DNA of 64,000 nt from Saururus chinensis. Lineage: Eukaryota; Streptophyta; Magnoliopsida; Piperales; Saururaceae. Where the stretch lies: positions 3,472,001 to 3,536,000 of the forward strand of contig CP141145.1 of the NCBI GenBank assembly GCA_035235625.1, read 5' to 3'. Positions 1 to 10,956 of the stretch are shown here, one piece after another (the first letter of the stretch is position 1; each line of letters opens with the position of its first letter). Under the pieces are notes generated by a model. That model had not been told where the DNA came from and searched no databases. It worked only from the letters and a program-made list of their open reading frames with translations. Made by a program: the position numbers and the translations under genes.

Positions 1-27
1 CAACATGTCCGTCGGGTAGTCTTTGGT

Positions 28-540
28 TTAGATCTTCTCCAAATTCACTTCTCCCTCTTCTACAAGCTCCCAGATGAAGTGATACCTAATGTCAATATGC
101 TTAGTTCTTGAATGAAATGCTGAATTCTTGGCAAGATAAATAGCACTTTGACTATATGAATGCAACCAACATTCACCCTGCTCCTTACCCAGTTCCTTTA
201 GGAATGCCTTTAGGCAAATCAACACCTTGTACACCTCTGTAGCTACAACATACTCTGCCTCAGTAGAAGATAAAGTGATTATCTTTTAATGTTGTGATTG
301 TCATGCTATTGTTCCACTCCCAAGAGTAAATACGTAGCCCATGGTACTCTACCTAGAGTCCGCATCACCAGCCAAATCAGAATCTACATAACCGAAGAGC
401 TTTATGTTTGAACCACCAAAGGATAAACTCAACTGTGATGTACCTTTCAATACGTGAGGATCTACTTCACTGCCTCCCAGTGCTCCTTGCTAGGATTACT
501 CATATACTTTAACACTGCTCCCAATGAATGGGAGATGTCT
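28..540 (-). pseudogene. Copia RNase H domain remnant
   Basis: The minus-strand translation contains the signature of the C-terminal copia RNase H: DSQSA-like 'YSQSAIYLAKN' followed by 'HSRTKHIDIRYHFI' at about 80-170. In the family this domain degrades the RNA strand of the RNA-DNA hybrid. The upstream part (235-540) holds the RT-RNaseH connection with stops. The reading frame ends near base 28 and any further coding sequence or the 3' LTR is outside the window. Broken, non-functional. Confidence 0.85.
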
Positions 541-1400
541 GGTCTAGTGCAAGTCATGGCATACATAAGAGAACCCACTGCTGAAACATAAGGAATACTC
601 TCCATCTTTCCCCGCCTCTAGTGTGGTGGGGGCCTGATCCTGAGAGAGTCTGAAATGTGCTGCAAGAGGCTGCAACTTGTACCTCTGAAGTACCTTCTCA
701 ACATATTCTTCCTGTGATAGGTTCAACACTTTCTTCTTTCTATCTCTTGTAATTCGCATGCCGATTATCTGTTGTGATGGGCCCAAATCATTCATTGCAA
801 ATTCCTGAGATATTCTCCTCTTGAGATTCACAATCTCAATCATGTCGCATCCTGCAATAAGCATATCATCGACATACAACAATAATATAATATAGGAGGT
901 ACCAAAATTTTTGAAATAGCAACAATGGTTTGAATGACACCTATAGAACCCAATTGCCTGCATAAACCCATCAAACCTTTTATACCACTATCTTGGATCC
1001 TATTTCAAACCATACAGACTCTTCTTCAACTTACAAACCAAATTTTCTTTACCTTTTTCGATGTACCCTTTTGGTTGACACATGTAGTTCTCTTCCTCTA
1101 AATCACCATGAAGGAATGCAGTTTTCACATCTAACTGCTCAAGGTGGAGATTCTCCACTGCTACTATGCTCAAGACTGTCCAGATGGTAGCAATCTTCAC
1201 CACTAGAGCAAATATCGCTATGAAATCTACCTCATGCTTCTGCTCAAAGCCCTTGATGACTAGTCTGGCGTTGTAACACTTGTTTTCATCAGCCTCTTCT
1301 TTCAAACTGTAGATCCATTTGTTGTGCAGAGCCTTCTTCCCTTTTGGCAGTTGAGTCAACTTCCAAGTGTTGTTTAAGGAAAATGAGTCCATCTAATCAT
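541..1400 (-). pseudogene. Copia reverse transcriptase (RVT_2) remnant
   Basis: Two open stretches on the minus strand cover the copia RT. The first (1000-1392) has the N-terminal palm region with '[18 protein letters not shown]' and '[11 protein letters not shown]'. The second (544-963) has the catalytic 'LLLYVDDMLIAG' box, whose YVDD aspartates bind metal for cDNA synthesis. Between them, near 964-1000, stops and a frame change interrupt the protein. Upstream, the 'WERAMDD' motif that normally precedes the RT is readable at about 1395-1420. Just beyond it, at 1475, the large insertion begins; the coding continues at 5981. Confidence 0.92.
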
Positions 1401-1470
1401 CCATGGCACGCTCCCACTCAATAGATGAATCTATGCGACATCCCTCCTCAAAACATTCAGTCTCTCCACT

Positions 1471-1475
1471 ATCTG
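1471..1475. repeat. Left target-site duplication ATCTG of copy A1
   Basis: The five bases ATCTG abut the TGTAAGG start of the insertion and recur exactly at 5976-5980 after its TTACA end. They mark the insertion site inside the copia pol sequence. Confidence 0.9.
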
Positions 1476-3769
1476 TGTAAGGTCCCTGATTTTTCTACGA
1501 TTTTCTGGGATTTTCCTACTATTTTTCTTGTCATTTTCAGCAGGAAAATGTAACGTTTCAGCGTATGTGTAATTGTATATTTTTCCTGTATTTATACCCG
1601 TAGAGTTGGGTGTGGGGCTTAGTCGCGGGCCACGGGCCTCGCTGCGCGCTTACGGCGTGAGTTTTGGACTGATAACGCGTAAACAGGTGGTATGCATGTA
1701 ATGAGGACATAAGTGGAAAAAAAAAGAATGACAGGTAAAAGATCAGACTCGGCCTGATCCAGGAAATTGGAACAGTGCGCCGCCCCCCCTTTTTCGTTTG
1801 TTCCTTGTGCCCAGCCGCCGCAGGAAGGCCGTAGGACGCCGGTACAGGCTCCGCCCCGGCGGTGCGACGCCGAGGGGCCACTGCCCCGGCCGCCCACAGC
1901 CGCGCTGCCTCCGCCCCGACTTTTCCCTATTAGCCGTCCCTCACTGTTTCCTTTGATTCTGCCACCGCCGTGGGCCAGCGAGCATTGGCTGGCCGCCCAC
2001 GGTTCCGCCTTGGGCCGGCGACGGCAGGAGGACACCTCTCCCGGCCCCAGACGGCCTCTCCTCCGTCATCCCAGTTCTTCCCCCCTTCGGCCCCTATTTT
2101 CCCTCCCCTGCAGTCGACCTCGCCGGCAGCCTTCTGCCGCCATTGGACGGCCTGGCTGAGCTCTGTCCGGCACCGTCTTGCTCCGGCGACGGCGAAGAGC
2201 CACTCCTCCCAGCCCAGTGGGCCTCTGCACCGCCGCCCCATCCCATTTCCCCTCTCTGCCCTATTCCACCGGTTCACTGTTTTGGGTAAACAGTGGCCGC
2301 CAGCAGCGATTCGTGGCCGACACGACCCCCATCCAGCCTCGCCTTGCTCTGGCGTAGGCAGTGGACCACCCTACCCAGCCCGGTTCCATCCCCTCTGCCG
2401 TCTCCTACCACGACCAGGACGCTTTGTCGTACGATTTTCCAGTGGGTTGGCACTGCCATCGTTGGCGGGTGAGGGTGACTTGACCATAGTGAGCTCCGCC
2501 CCGGCCTGGCAATGGCCCAGGGATGGCCCCACCCACCTGGACCAATTCAGCCTCCATCCCCATGGCCGCTCCGCCCTTATGGGTTTTCCCCGGTCGGCCC
2601 CTCTGTGTGTGGCTTTTGACGCCATCGGCATTGGCCGGTACTGGCCGAATGGCCACCAAGAATTCCGCCTCAGTCTAGTAACGACTAGAGACGGTCTCAC
2701 CTCGCACGGCTTGATCGCCTATGACACGTGCTCCTCCCTTTGGCTCACAACCGTAGCTATTCCGCTCACCGGCATATTTACGCCGTCGGTACCGGACGGC
2801 CTCTGGCAAGAGTTTGTATGTCTTACTTTGATGGAAGGTGGACGAGTTCATCTGCACAGGCCTTTGCTAGTGACAGCCTCGTGGCCTTTGCTCGACCCTG
2901 AACCCTCCCCTTGCCCTATACCATGCGAGATGCACAGCCGCCCGCACCATGGGTATTGTTGTGGGTGGCGATCGGCGATGTCGCCGCTTAGATTGGCCAC
3001 CGCTAGGGCCTTAGCCCTGATGGCTTTTGTGGGCCTTGGGTCGTCTCCGTTCAGCCCTCTCCCCCGCCCTTTTGGGTCGCATGTGCATGTGGCCACGTGT
3101 GTACTTCTGGGTTTAGGCGCCGCATTTGTGCTGCTTGACCATCGGATGGCTTTGCCACCGAGTGGAGTAGACACATAGCCCTCCACCACCTCTCCTTTGT
3201 TCTCGAGCGTTGCCCCACACTCTCCGCCCATATGTGGGCCCTTGTTAACACGAAATCGTCGCCATTGGGTGTTGTCCACGGCCGATTTCGACATCTTGTG
3301 GCCGGCTGAGTACGTCTTAGCCACCGGCCGATCTTCAGTGAGTACACCGACTTCTGGTCGCACTACCACCTAGGTTGGCTTGACTTTTCTCCCGGCCGCC
3401 CTAGTGTGCCGCCATGGATCGCGGGTTTTGCTGCATTGATTTTTGACACCTTGTTTGGCCGTGATTGTTTCTGGCACTTCCTAATATTCTCAAGACAACA
3501 GCTCTCTCAGCCAGGCAACGATTTTCACTGCCAACTCCGCCGCCGACGCCTCCACCGTCATGTGCTCGCCATCAAATGTCATGATTACGAGGTAGGGGAG
3601 CTTTGAACTCGTAATTTCATGAAGCATGCTTTGAATGAGTAGCAGCATGCTAGGATTGTATGATTCCATGTTTGGATGTTAAGTAACGATCCGATTGCAT
3701 GATGTACGTGTAAGCATGATTGTATGGTATGATTGATATGCATGAGATGTATGCATGTTTTATGGATGT

Positions 3770-3912
3770 GGATTATGTATGCGCTAGCGATGGCTAGCAA
3801 ATATGTCAGTATGTTACGTATGTGTTATGCATGTGCAATGATGGCTACCGTGCAAGTTTGGAGTATGTATGAATTATGCCTGTGCTAGTGATGGCTAGCG
3901 TGTATGTTTGAC
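3770..3912 (+). repeat. Short tandem repeat inside LTR copy A1 (GTGCTAGTGATGGCTAGC unit)
   Basis: Imperfect copies of a unit containing 'gctagtgatggctagc' and 'gtatgt' occur about every 50-60 bp. The homologous part of copy A2 (53780-53990) has more copies, so the array has changed length between the two LTRs. Confidence 0.7.
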
Positions 3913-4344
3913 ATACAGATTATGAAGTGAAAAATAAGCATAATAAGTGAGATATAAGTAAGAGGGCGAGGCTCTGAGGAGCTTCCTTTGAGGATGTCAG
4001 TGTAAGATGATTTGGCCATAAGATGGATGGCGAAGTATATAAGACTGTAAGGGTTTGATGTACGATGAGTTTTGTCCATGATGTGGATGGGTATGTGAAG
4101 TCTACTGCCTGACGAACTTGGGTTTTAGATCGGGCTCAACTTCGGTTTGATCAGTCGAGGACTGTGAGTTTGTGTGGCATAATTGTACCGCATAATATAC
4201 TTAATTCAAACTTGAATTATAAGCACAGTTAATGATAACATTGTGAGTTTGAGACCTGAGGGTTCGACGGATTAAGTTCCGTATTTGAGCTGGCCGCTAA
4301 TGAGTAGGCCGAGCATTTATCATGTCTTGCCATGGTGTTTACAC

Positions 4345-4615
4345 TGCGGGATGTTGTCTGTGTGCTGTATAGAGCACAGGACGTCTTATGCTCTGCTGAG
4401 AGCAATGTTGTTTCTGATTTGGTCTGCGTGCTGTATAAGCCCAGACGTTTGATGCTTTGTTGAGAGTGATGTACGTTTCTGACTTTGTCTGTGTGCTGTA
4501 TGAAGCCCAGACATCTGATGCTCTGTTGAGAGCAAAGTATATTTTAAATTTGGTCTGTGTGCTATGTAAGCCTAGACGTTTGATGCTCTGTTGAGAGCGT
4601 TGTATGTTTCCGCCC
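4345..4615 (+). repeat. Tandem repeat inside LTR copy A1, about 70-bp unit
   Basis: At least four imperfect copies of a unit reading roughly 'tctgtgtgctgta...gcccagac...tgatgctctgttgagagc' follow head to tail. The same array occurs at 54720-54920 in copy A2. It is non-coding and probably lies in the U3/R part of the LTR. Confidence 0.75.
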
Positions 4616-4679
4616 AAGAGTGGCACTGTACGTTTCTGCCCAAGTGGCACTGTATGTTTTTTGCCCAAGAGTGGCAATG

Positions 4680-4790
4680 GCACTATAAGACCCATTATGG
4701 TGGGCAATTCTTTAGCACTATAAGACCCATTATGGTGGGCGATTCTATGGCACTATAAGACCCATTATGGTGGGCAACTGTATGACCCCT
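4680..4790 (+). repeat. Triplicated 'cactataagacccattatgg' repeat
   Basis: Three copies of a unit with 'cactataagacccattatgg' and 'tgggcaattct' lie in tandem. The homologous place in copy A2 (55018-55085) has two. Non-coding. Confidence 0.75.
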
Positions 4791-5029
4791 TATGTGTGGG
4801 TGTTTATGTTGCGCGCTCAGGTAAGTAGTATCATGGATCTACTCTTACCTGTTTGATCCAGTGCCCCATGAGCATTGGTGTGCCTTACCTTCGGAAAAGT
4901 CCATGGCGTCTAGTCACTCCCCGGAGGTTAAGGTGTTGCCCCAGTGACATTCTTTTCCATTTCGACGTTGGAGCTTATTAGTTGTAATGAGCTTCAGTGG
5001 TCGTTGATATGTGTACGATTATGAGTGTG

Positions 5030-5345
5030 AGTACGACTATATGAGTGTGAGCACGACTGTAAGAGTATGAGTACGATTGTGAAAATATGTTTCTGAGTAA
5101 GACAGTAAGTGTGATTTTGGGTAAGCTGTATGAGTGAGCATATGATTGTACGAGTAAGGTCGTACAAGTATGCTTATGTTGTATGAGTAAGCGTACGATG
5201 GTACGAGTAAGTTTGTATGACCCTGGATAAGGGTGTTTGTGTAAGTTGATTGGATAATATGATTTTGGCACGATGGTGCCTTTGGTATGATTTTGGCACG
5301 ATGGTGCCTTTGGTATGATCGTATGCGTATGTGCACGATATGATT
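5030..5345 (+). repeat. Degenerate GTACGA/GTATGAGTAAG repeat array
   Basis: Short units built on 'gtatgagt', 'cgtacgagtaag' and 'gtacaagtatg' repeat irregularly, ending in a duplicated 'gattttggcacgatggtgcc' at about 5260-5310. The matching array in copy A2 is at 55310-55640. Confidence 0.65.
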
Positions 5346-5975
5346 ATATTATGTTGACTGCTTCATGTTTGAGTTGCATGATGCATTTATTTTTGAACTT
5401 ATTGAGTTCACCGTTTGGGGTTTCCCCTACTGGGTATTTTCCTACTGAGTATGAAAATACTCATTACCCTACTTTTTAGCCCCGTTGTACGGGAGGTTTT
5501 GCAGGTTGTGCGAAGAGCTTCTGGAGATGGACGCTCGTTTCAACGGTGGATTGATTCCCGTTGACTCAGGTATATGCTTCACTCACTGCGAGTTTATTTG
5601 TGCCACGATCTCCTGTATTGGGTGAGACAAGACGTTAATATGTTTATTCTGGACTTTCGATTGGATTAGTCTGTGAATTGTTATGGGACTTGCACTCAGG
5701 GATGCCTGGGAGTGATTTGTATTTAAAGTCTATGATCATAGTAATTTATTCGTCTGTGTGTTTTCAAGTAGCGCCTAATGATATTTGCTTTGGCCGTACA
5801 ATGTTTGACCATATGATGAAAATATTTAGATGGAAAATGGATGTTTAATGTTTTAAATTATAAACTGCTTTATCAAGTTTTGGTTTCGTCATTTTTCCTC
5901 CGATTTACAGACGTTATATTGCAAAAATTTTCCATGAATTTTAAGGAAAATGTGTGAAAAATCACGGGCGTTACA

Positions 5976-5980
5976 ATCTG
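5976..5980. repeat. Right target-site duplication ATCTG of copy A1
   Basis: This is an exact repeat of 1471-1475. It follows the terminal GGGCGTTACA of the insertion, after which copia sequence resumes. Confidence 0.9.
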
Positions 5981-6560
5981 TCAACAACAAATAGTTAAGG
6001 CTAGAGTCATATTTTTGATTTGGCTTACTTACCTTGTCACACTCCATCCAATTGGTGTCTGCAAAGGAACTGTAGAGGATAATGGGACATGAGATAGCTC
6101 ATCATCAGCCTCTTTATCATGACTGTTATCTGGTTGAGATACTTCTTGGCTAGAACTGGCTTCATATCCATTTCTTGCTTTATCAACTAAGGATTTGTCT
6201 ACCTCAAAATCTATAAACTGAGTTTTTTCCTTCCCCTTTTGTAGATTTTGTAGGTCTTTGTACAAATCAGACTCATTGAAGACAACATTAATACTTCTAA
6301 CGACCTTTTTGTGCTTTGCATCCCATAGCTTGTACCCATAACTGTCAATTCCATAACCAATAAAATATCACTTACTCAATTTTGTGTCAAGTTTTCCCCT
6401 ATAATTTGGTTCCACATGTACATAACCTGCATATCCAAATACCTGTAAGAAATCATATTTTACCTCCTTCCCTGCCCATGCCTCCCTTGGGTAGTCCACT
6501 ATCTAAGTAGTAAGATGGAGATCAGTTGTTCAAATATACCATTGTGTCTACGACATAGGT
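5981..6560 (-). pseudogene. Copia integrase C-terminus and integrase-RT linker
   Basis: The minus-strand translation from about 6500 to 6266 reads as the end of a copia integrase, with 'FGYAGYVHVEP' and 'GYGIDSYGYKLWDAK', then 'SINVVFNES'. This passes into a hydrophilic Ser/Asp/Glu-rich linker at 6029-6265, as is usual before the RT. An in-frame stop precedes 'YFIGYG' near 6365. The sequence joins, across the insertion, to the RT at 1400. Confidence 0.85.
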
Positions 6561-7650
6561 TCAAAATGTTGTTGGCAGCCCTGCATGGAGGCTCATACTC
6601 CTAGCCTTCTCCAAGATTGTCCTATTCATTCGCTCTGCCACACTATTTTGTCTTGGTTGCCTTGGGGTTGTAAGAAGTCTTTTAATCCCATGTTTGCCAC
6701 AATAGGATTGAAACTCCCTACTACAGTATTCTCCTCCATTATCGGATTTCAGGCACTTCAACTTTAATCCTACCTCATTCTCAACAAGAGTTTTCCATTT
6801 GCAAACAAGTCAAACACATCTGATTTATTACGACAATAATAAACCTAGAGCTTGCAAGATGCATCATTAATAAAAGTTACAAAGTAAAGAGCACCTCCAA
6901 GGGATTGTACCTGAGCCGAACTCCAGATGTCCGTGTGTACCAGCTCCAAATGTTTTGATTTCCTTTCCTTAATGGCCTTCGTGAAGGTAACCTTTCTTTG
7001 CCTTCCCATAACACATTCTTCGCAGAAATCTAGATTTACCTCCTTCAAGTCAGGAAGCTTCCCCTTATTCATCAAAACTTGCATCCCCTTCTCACTCACG
7101 TGGCCCAACCTTTTGTGCCATGTTGCAGAGTCAACAACTGACAATGCCACCGATATAGAGTCTTTATTTCTAAATGAGAATAAATACAATGTCCCTACCT
7201 TTTCCCCTTTGGCTACAATAAGGGAGCCTCTAGTCATATTCCATGTGTCACCGATAAACTTTGTAGCCACTCCAGACATAGCCAATTGACCAACATATAT
7301 CAAAATTTTCATTAGACGAGGCACAAGTCTAACATCTTTCAACACATATACTGTACCATCCTCCTGCAACAAACTTATATTCTCCTTACCAATCACATTA
7401 TAAGTATTATTATTGCCAAGATTAACTTTTTCAAGATTTGTAGATACATGCCATTCAAGTAACTCTTTATTGCTAGTAGCATGGAAAGATGCACCAAAAT
7501 CAATAATCCATGTATCAAGTCTATCTTCCATTAACAATATCATACATTTAGAATCACCGGTAAGGTTCACATTATTTTTACCTCCCTTGTCATTTTTGGG
7601 CAAGGCTGTGCAATCCCGTTTCATATGGCCCGCCTGGCCACAATTCCAGT
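6561..7650 (-). pseudogene. Copia protease and integrase remnant
   Basis: From 7650 leftward the frame encodes a zinc knuckle (WNCGQAGHMKRDC), a retropepsin-like segment 'WIIDFGASFHAT' (normally DSGAS: the catalytic-loop Ser is Phe here), the pre-integrase zinc finger 'WHKRLGHVSEKGM', and the integrase core starting at 'HTDIWSSAQ'. After a break near 6770-6845 the core continues with 'KCLKSDNGGEY' and 'PRQPRQNSVAERMNRTILE' (6561-6761), giving the D...D...E catalytic context. In the family the enzyme inserts cDNA into the chromosome. The first Cys of the CCHC knuckle is Tyr, and frame breaks show decay. Confidence 0.92.
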
Positions 7651-7726
7651 AAGTTCCATCTCCCTTGCCATTGTGAGACTTGGAACGCCCTTGCCTGGAT
7701 TTTCCACGACCACCTTGCTTTCCCCG

Positions 7727-8346
7727 CTATGATCGTCGACGATGATCATCCATGGTCAAGGCGGAGCTAGTGGGAGAATCACCATCCTTTTGTCGAATTT
7801 CCTCCGCCAACATTTGTGGAGCGACATCACTCAATGTCAGATTTATGTTGTCCTTTGAATTGAACACAATCGTCTTGAAAACAATCCAATTCTTTGGAAA
7901 AGATTTTATGAGGCAAAAGGCCTGTGCATTCTTTGAGAATTTTACACCCACCACATCCAGCTGATTAGTGAGTTTGTGAAATTCATTTAGATGATTAGCC
8001 ACGCTATCATCTTTTGACATCTTTAGATCCATAAAACTAGTAACTAGATGTGCCTTGTGTGCCGAAGAACTTCCTGCATACATCTCCTCCAATAGATCAA
8101 GTAGTTCCTTCATCGTTTTCACCTTCAAGATATTTGAAGCGACCGACGCAGAAATTGCAAGACGAACGACACCTAGGCTTTTCGATCCAATAATTGCCAA
8201 TCCTCCTACGTGGTGTGTTTGGCCTTCTCACCGGACTCGGGTGCCATAGGTATTTCTGATACAGGTAATCTTCAATTTGTATCCTCCAGAATGCATAATT
8301 CTCACCATTGAACTTTTCTATTTTGTACTTGTTGCTGTCGGCCATC
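7727..8346 (-). pseudogene. Copia gag (UBN2-type) remnant
   Basis: The start codon at about 8346 opens 'MADSNKYKIEKFNGENYAFW', the standard copia gag N-terminus. A frame change near 8200 separates this from the longer stretch 7727-8200, which carries the UBN2 gag core including 'SVANHLNEFHKLTNQL' and 'FPKNWIVFKT'. In the family gag builds the virus-like particle. The start lies just inside the right LTR, as expected. The frameshift makes it non-functional. Confidence 0.88.
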
Positions 8347-8380
8347 TCCACCCGAACCTGTTGATCCTCAACTACCACTT

Positions 8381-8911
8381 GTAAGGGAATAAAAGGCAGT
8401 CCTAAACCTAGAACAAAAATTCCTAGATGCAACAGAATAATTGTTGGGGGCGGCAAACGTGACATAACAAGCAAAGCAATGCAACACAAAGATTTAACGT
8501 GGTTCGGCAATATGCCTACGTCCACCACCCACACCGAGTCCACTATATTCAGAGAAAATTACAACGGAGAAGAAGAAGAAGAATACAAGAAAACATTCCC
8601 CTGTTTTCTCTCGCTGAGCCCCTTCTCTCCCTTGAACATATCACAGCCTCATCTGCTCTATTTTTCTCACATATGCAGTTCGCTCCCTGACTCTTTCCCC
8701 TATATAAAAACCTCGTCCTAGACCCTTCCCAGAATAAACATTCTCACATAACTTCCCCGGGATAAACATTCTCACATAACTGATCTTTCCAGAATGAACA
8801 TCGGCTGAATATATGGAACAGTCTAAGATCCAGAAACTACCCTTATTGAGTCGTTCCCAAATCCGTGTGCGCGCTGTCAATCTTCCCATAAATCAGGCTC
8901 CATATCTAGCA
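8381..8911 (-). repeat. 5' LTR of the copia element
   Basis: The 531-bp segment begins TGTAAGGG and ends ATATCTAGCA on the plus strand, so it has TG...CA ends on either strand. It sits immediately upstream of gag on the minus strand. The sequence after the LTR (AGTGGTAGTTGAGG, read leftward) is a poor match to the usual tRNA-Met primer site. Inside are short direct repeats around 'cattctcacataact' (about 8740-8790) and a TATATAAA at about 8700. The mate LTR is off the window, so the ends are not confirmed by comparison. Confidence 0.7.
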
Positions 8912-9225
8912 CCTGCATGGCTCAAAATTAACGCTTAATGAAGCTCCTAACCTAAAAATTAACCTATTAATTTAACCGTGATCCTAAATACATGCAAAAG
9001 CTGTCATAAAAAAACATGGGCTGAGCTCAAAACAGGGATAAATCTGGGTTTAAAAATGGCCTTACATGCTAGTGCACGTTAATGCTAATGTGTGTTAGCA
9101 TGTGCACCATTGATCACTTTGACAAAGGGCCATACCTAACTTACACTAGTCTCAATGTAGTGTACGCTAATGCTAATATGGGTCCCAAATTCTCGTATAA
9201 TAGGATAGACTGAGAAAAGATAGTA
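8912..9225. other. AT-rich intergenic DNA, no gene seen
   Basis: No open frame or domain is recognisable. The segment 9067-9105 has partly palindromic 'gctaatgtgtgttagc' type sequence, and 'taatgctaat' recurs at about 9090 and 9168. Confidence 0.6.
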
Positions 9226-9380
9226 ATATTTCAACAACAAAAACACCCACAAAAACTAACATGTGAATTTTGATTGAATTTAATAAGTAGGCCCTACTCA
9301 AAGTTCATAGGGACTTACTTATCTAGACCAATCAAAACAGTTACGTAAGGTTTTTATGTTTATTTTTGTTGTGAAAATAT
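9226..9380. mobile_element. Small MITE-like inverted-repeat element
   Basis: The ends ATATTTCAACAACAAAAAC and GTTTATTTTTGTTGTGAAAATAT are imperfect inverted copies, and 'ttttgattg' with 'caatcaaaa' pairs further inside. Length about 155 bp, no coding capacity. A clear target duplication is not visible, so the family is undetermined. Confidence 0.5.
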
Positions 9381-9388
9381 CTCTCTAC

Positions 9389-9825
9389 TGGGAAGGGATG
9401 GGCTTGGTTTTACAGTACTGGATTCGTCAGTGCACAAGCCAAAACAAAACAAAAGAGAGAGGACACGCGCAATTTGTGTGTCATTATCTGATCAACTTCT
9501 CGTCCTTCATGCATGCTTTATTGTAATGAAAGAAATCTTTAAGAAAGGATCGTGACATGGGTTGTTCAACCATCAGGTATTTGAAGCGTGAGTGGACAAT
9601 GAACAAAATTGCAACTAATGGTCATGAGTTATTAATAGCGAATGCATCTTGTCCATCAACGACTGCTAAGTAGAAAACATGGTTGATATACATGTGATAT
9701 TTCAAAATTGAAAGTAGATTGATTTCAATCAATGGTTATAAATTCCCCGTTACAAGGGCCTGCAGCCTTAATGCGCACTAGAACATTTCACATACTTGTT
9801 TCTTCTTTTAATTTATTCCTTAGTT
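9389..9825 (+). promoter_or_regulatory. Upstream region of the terpene synthase pseudogene copy 1
   Basis: The block matches, in inverted orientation, two pieces upstream of the second terpene synthase: about 49250-49400 ('ggcttgtgcac', the run AAACAAAAGAGAGAGGACAC, 'gacatgggttgttcaa') and 47459-47690 ('gtgagtggacaatgaac', 'tataaatt'). A TATA-like box TATAAATT lies at 9737-9744, about 90 bp before the ATG at 9826. The same spacing is seen in the other copy. Conserved promoter function is inferred, not shown. Confidence 0.65.
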
Positions 9826-10422
9826 ATGACCACTTCTTTACTAAGTGCCAACTCTGCTCATAAGCCTTCCAATAAGCAGGAGATCATTCATCGTGATGCA
9901 AAATTTCATCCTTCGGTTTGGGGTGATTACTTCATCGAAGTGAGGAAGCTGCTACGGAATGCTACTGATACACTTGAAAATATGAGCTTGATTGACAGGA
10001 TACAAAGAACAGGAATTGTATACCATTTTGAGACCGAGATCATGGAAGCAATAAAGCTGAATTACGAAGCCAATACCAATTCTTCCACTGATGCACACTC
10101 TGATCTTCACGAGGTCGCCTTGCGTTTTCGATTGCTAAGGCAACAAGGGTACAACGTGTCAACAGGTTAGCTACCATTTTGGTCATACAAGTATGGGATC
10201 CATGATTTTATATATATACATATATATATATATATATGGATAACATTTCTCTGCTTATTTACATCAAAGTTTGCTTGCTACTAACAATCTTCATGGCATT
10301 GGCCCCATCAAGAGGTTTATAGACAACTCAGGAAACTTCAAGGAGAGCATAGCCAGTGATGTAAGAGGCATGCTAAGCTTATATGATGCAGCATATCTAA
10401 GTGTTGAGGGGGAAGAAATGTT
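9826..10422 (+). pseudogene. Terpene synthase (TPS-a-like) pseudogene, copy 1, 5' part only
   Basis: The ATG at 9826 opens a frame of 340 bp to a GT donor at 10166. The protein has 'FHPSVWGDYF' and 'LLRQQGYNVSTG', both typical of the N-terminal half of plant sesquiterpene synthases. Compared with copy 2, the first intron and the flanking ends of exons 1 and 2 are missing: 'YFIE' runs straight into 'VRKLLRNA', with GAA at both sides of the deleted piece. Exon 3 resumes at about 10310, but about 20 bp that hold the acceptor AG in copy 2 are deleted. Exon 3 is cut off near 10422 by a large insertion, and exons 4-7 are not found downstream. The arginine pair of the RR(x8)W motif is HR here. It keeps codons that are stops in copy 2. 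Clearly a pseudogene. Confidence 0.9.
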
Positions 10423-10956
10423 GATGTTTTTATAAAATAATAAATAAATTTTAATGAAGGGTTATACCTTTTAGTGAAGGGTCGCATCCCTTAGTTTTTT
10501 GTGATCTTCATTTATATTGCACATCTTAGTAAAAGGTCTAGGACGAACACACCTGCTCTAGGGTCACTGTGTGAGATTCGAACATCCTTGGCCAGGATTA
10601 TCCTGGGCAAGCAGACTTAAGGGTTAACTAACCCGAACACTTTAGTTTTCCTTCGTGGGAATCAGACTATGTCCAGCCCTTGTGGCATGATTGTATTCTC
10701 TCCATGATGGAGACATTTACCATTTGTTGATGATGCACGCTTATGAGATAATATTATACCCAAGTTACACAGGTTGTGTAGGGTTAATCGAGAATTATGT
10801 GACACATGTGAATATGATTTATTATGAGTTATTTAGTATCGTGTGATTGAGACTCTTATCGTGCAACGTGAATGATCTATTGATGAATGATATGAATATG
10901 CATTATGTGATTACATGTTGGAGACACGTGTTATGTAGGTAAGACTACAACTCAAG

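Larger units (their letters stand above)
1476..5975 (+). mobile_element. 4.5-kb non-coding solo-LTR-like insertion (copy A1)
   Basis: The element begins TGTAAGGTCCCTGATTTT and ends AAAATCACGGGCGTTACA. It is flanked by a perfect 5-bp target duplication, ATCTG at 1471-1475 and 5976-5980. TG...CA ends plus a 5-bp duplication are the hallmark of LTR retrotransposon integration, and no gag-pol domain lies between them, so a solo LTR formed by LTR-LTR recombination is the simplest reading. A homologous copy with its own target duplication is at 51939-56361 in the same orientation. The region 1750-3400 is GC-rich, 3600-5400 is made of short tandem repeats. The long open frame at 1970-3178 has proline/serine-rich low-complexity content and no recognisable domain, so I do not call it a gene. 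The two ends are near-complementary over about 18 bases, unusually long for an LTR. Confidence 0.85.
1..8911 (-). mobile_element. Ty1/copia LTR retrotransposon, partial, split by a 4.5-kb insertion
   Basis: Reading leftward on the minus strand the order is LTR (8381-8911), gag, zinc knuckle, protease, integrase, reverse transcriptase, RNase H. This is the Ty1/copia order, with integrase before RT. The element leaves the window at base 1, so the second LTR is not seen. It is cut between the integrase-RT linker and the RT by the insertion at 1476-5975, whose 5-bp target duplication lies in copia sequence on both sides. Frameshifts and stops occur in gag, integrase and RT, so it is dead. Any copia-directed enzyme activity is inferred from homology only. 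Confidence 0.93.

Noticed and set aside
1970..3178. 402-codon plus-strand open frame in the GC-rich part of LTR copy A1
   Set aside because: It is Pro/Ser/Arg-rich without any domain, competing frames are open on the other strand, and the homologous copy A2 does not preserve the frame. GC-rich non-coding LTR sequence explains it.
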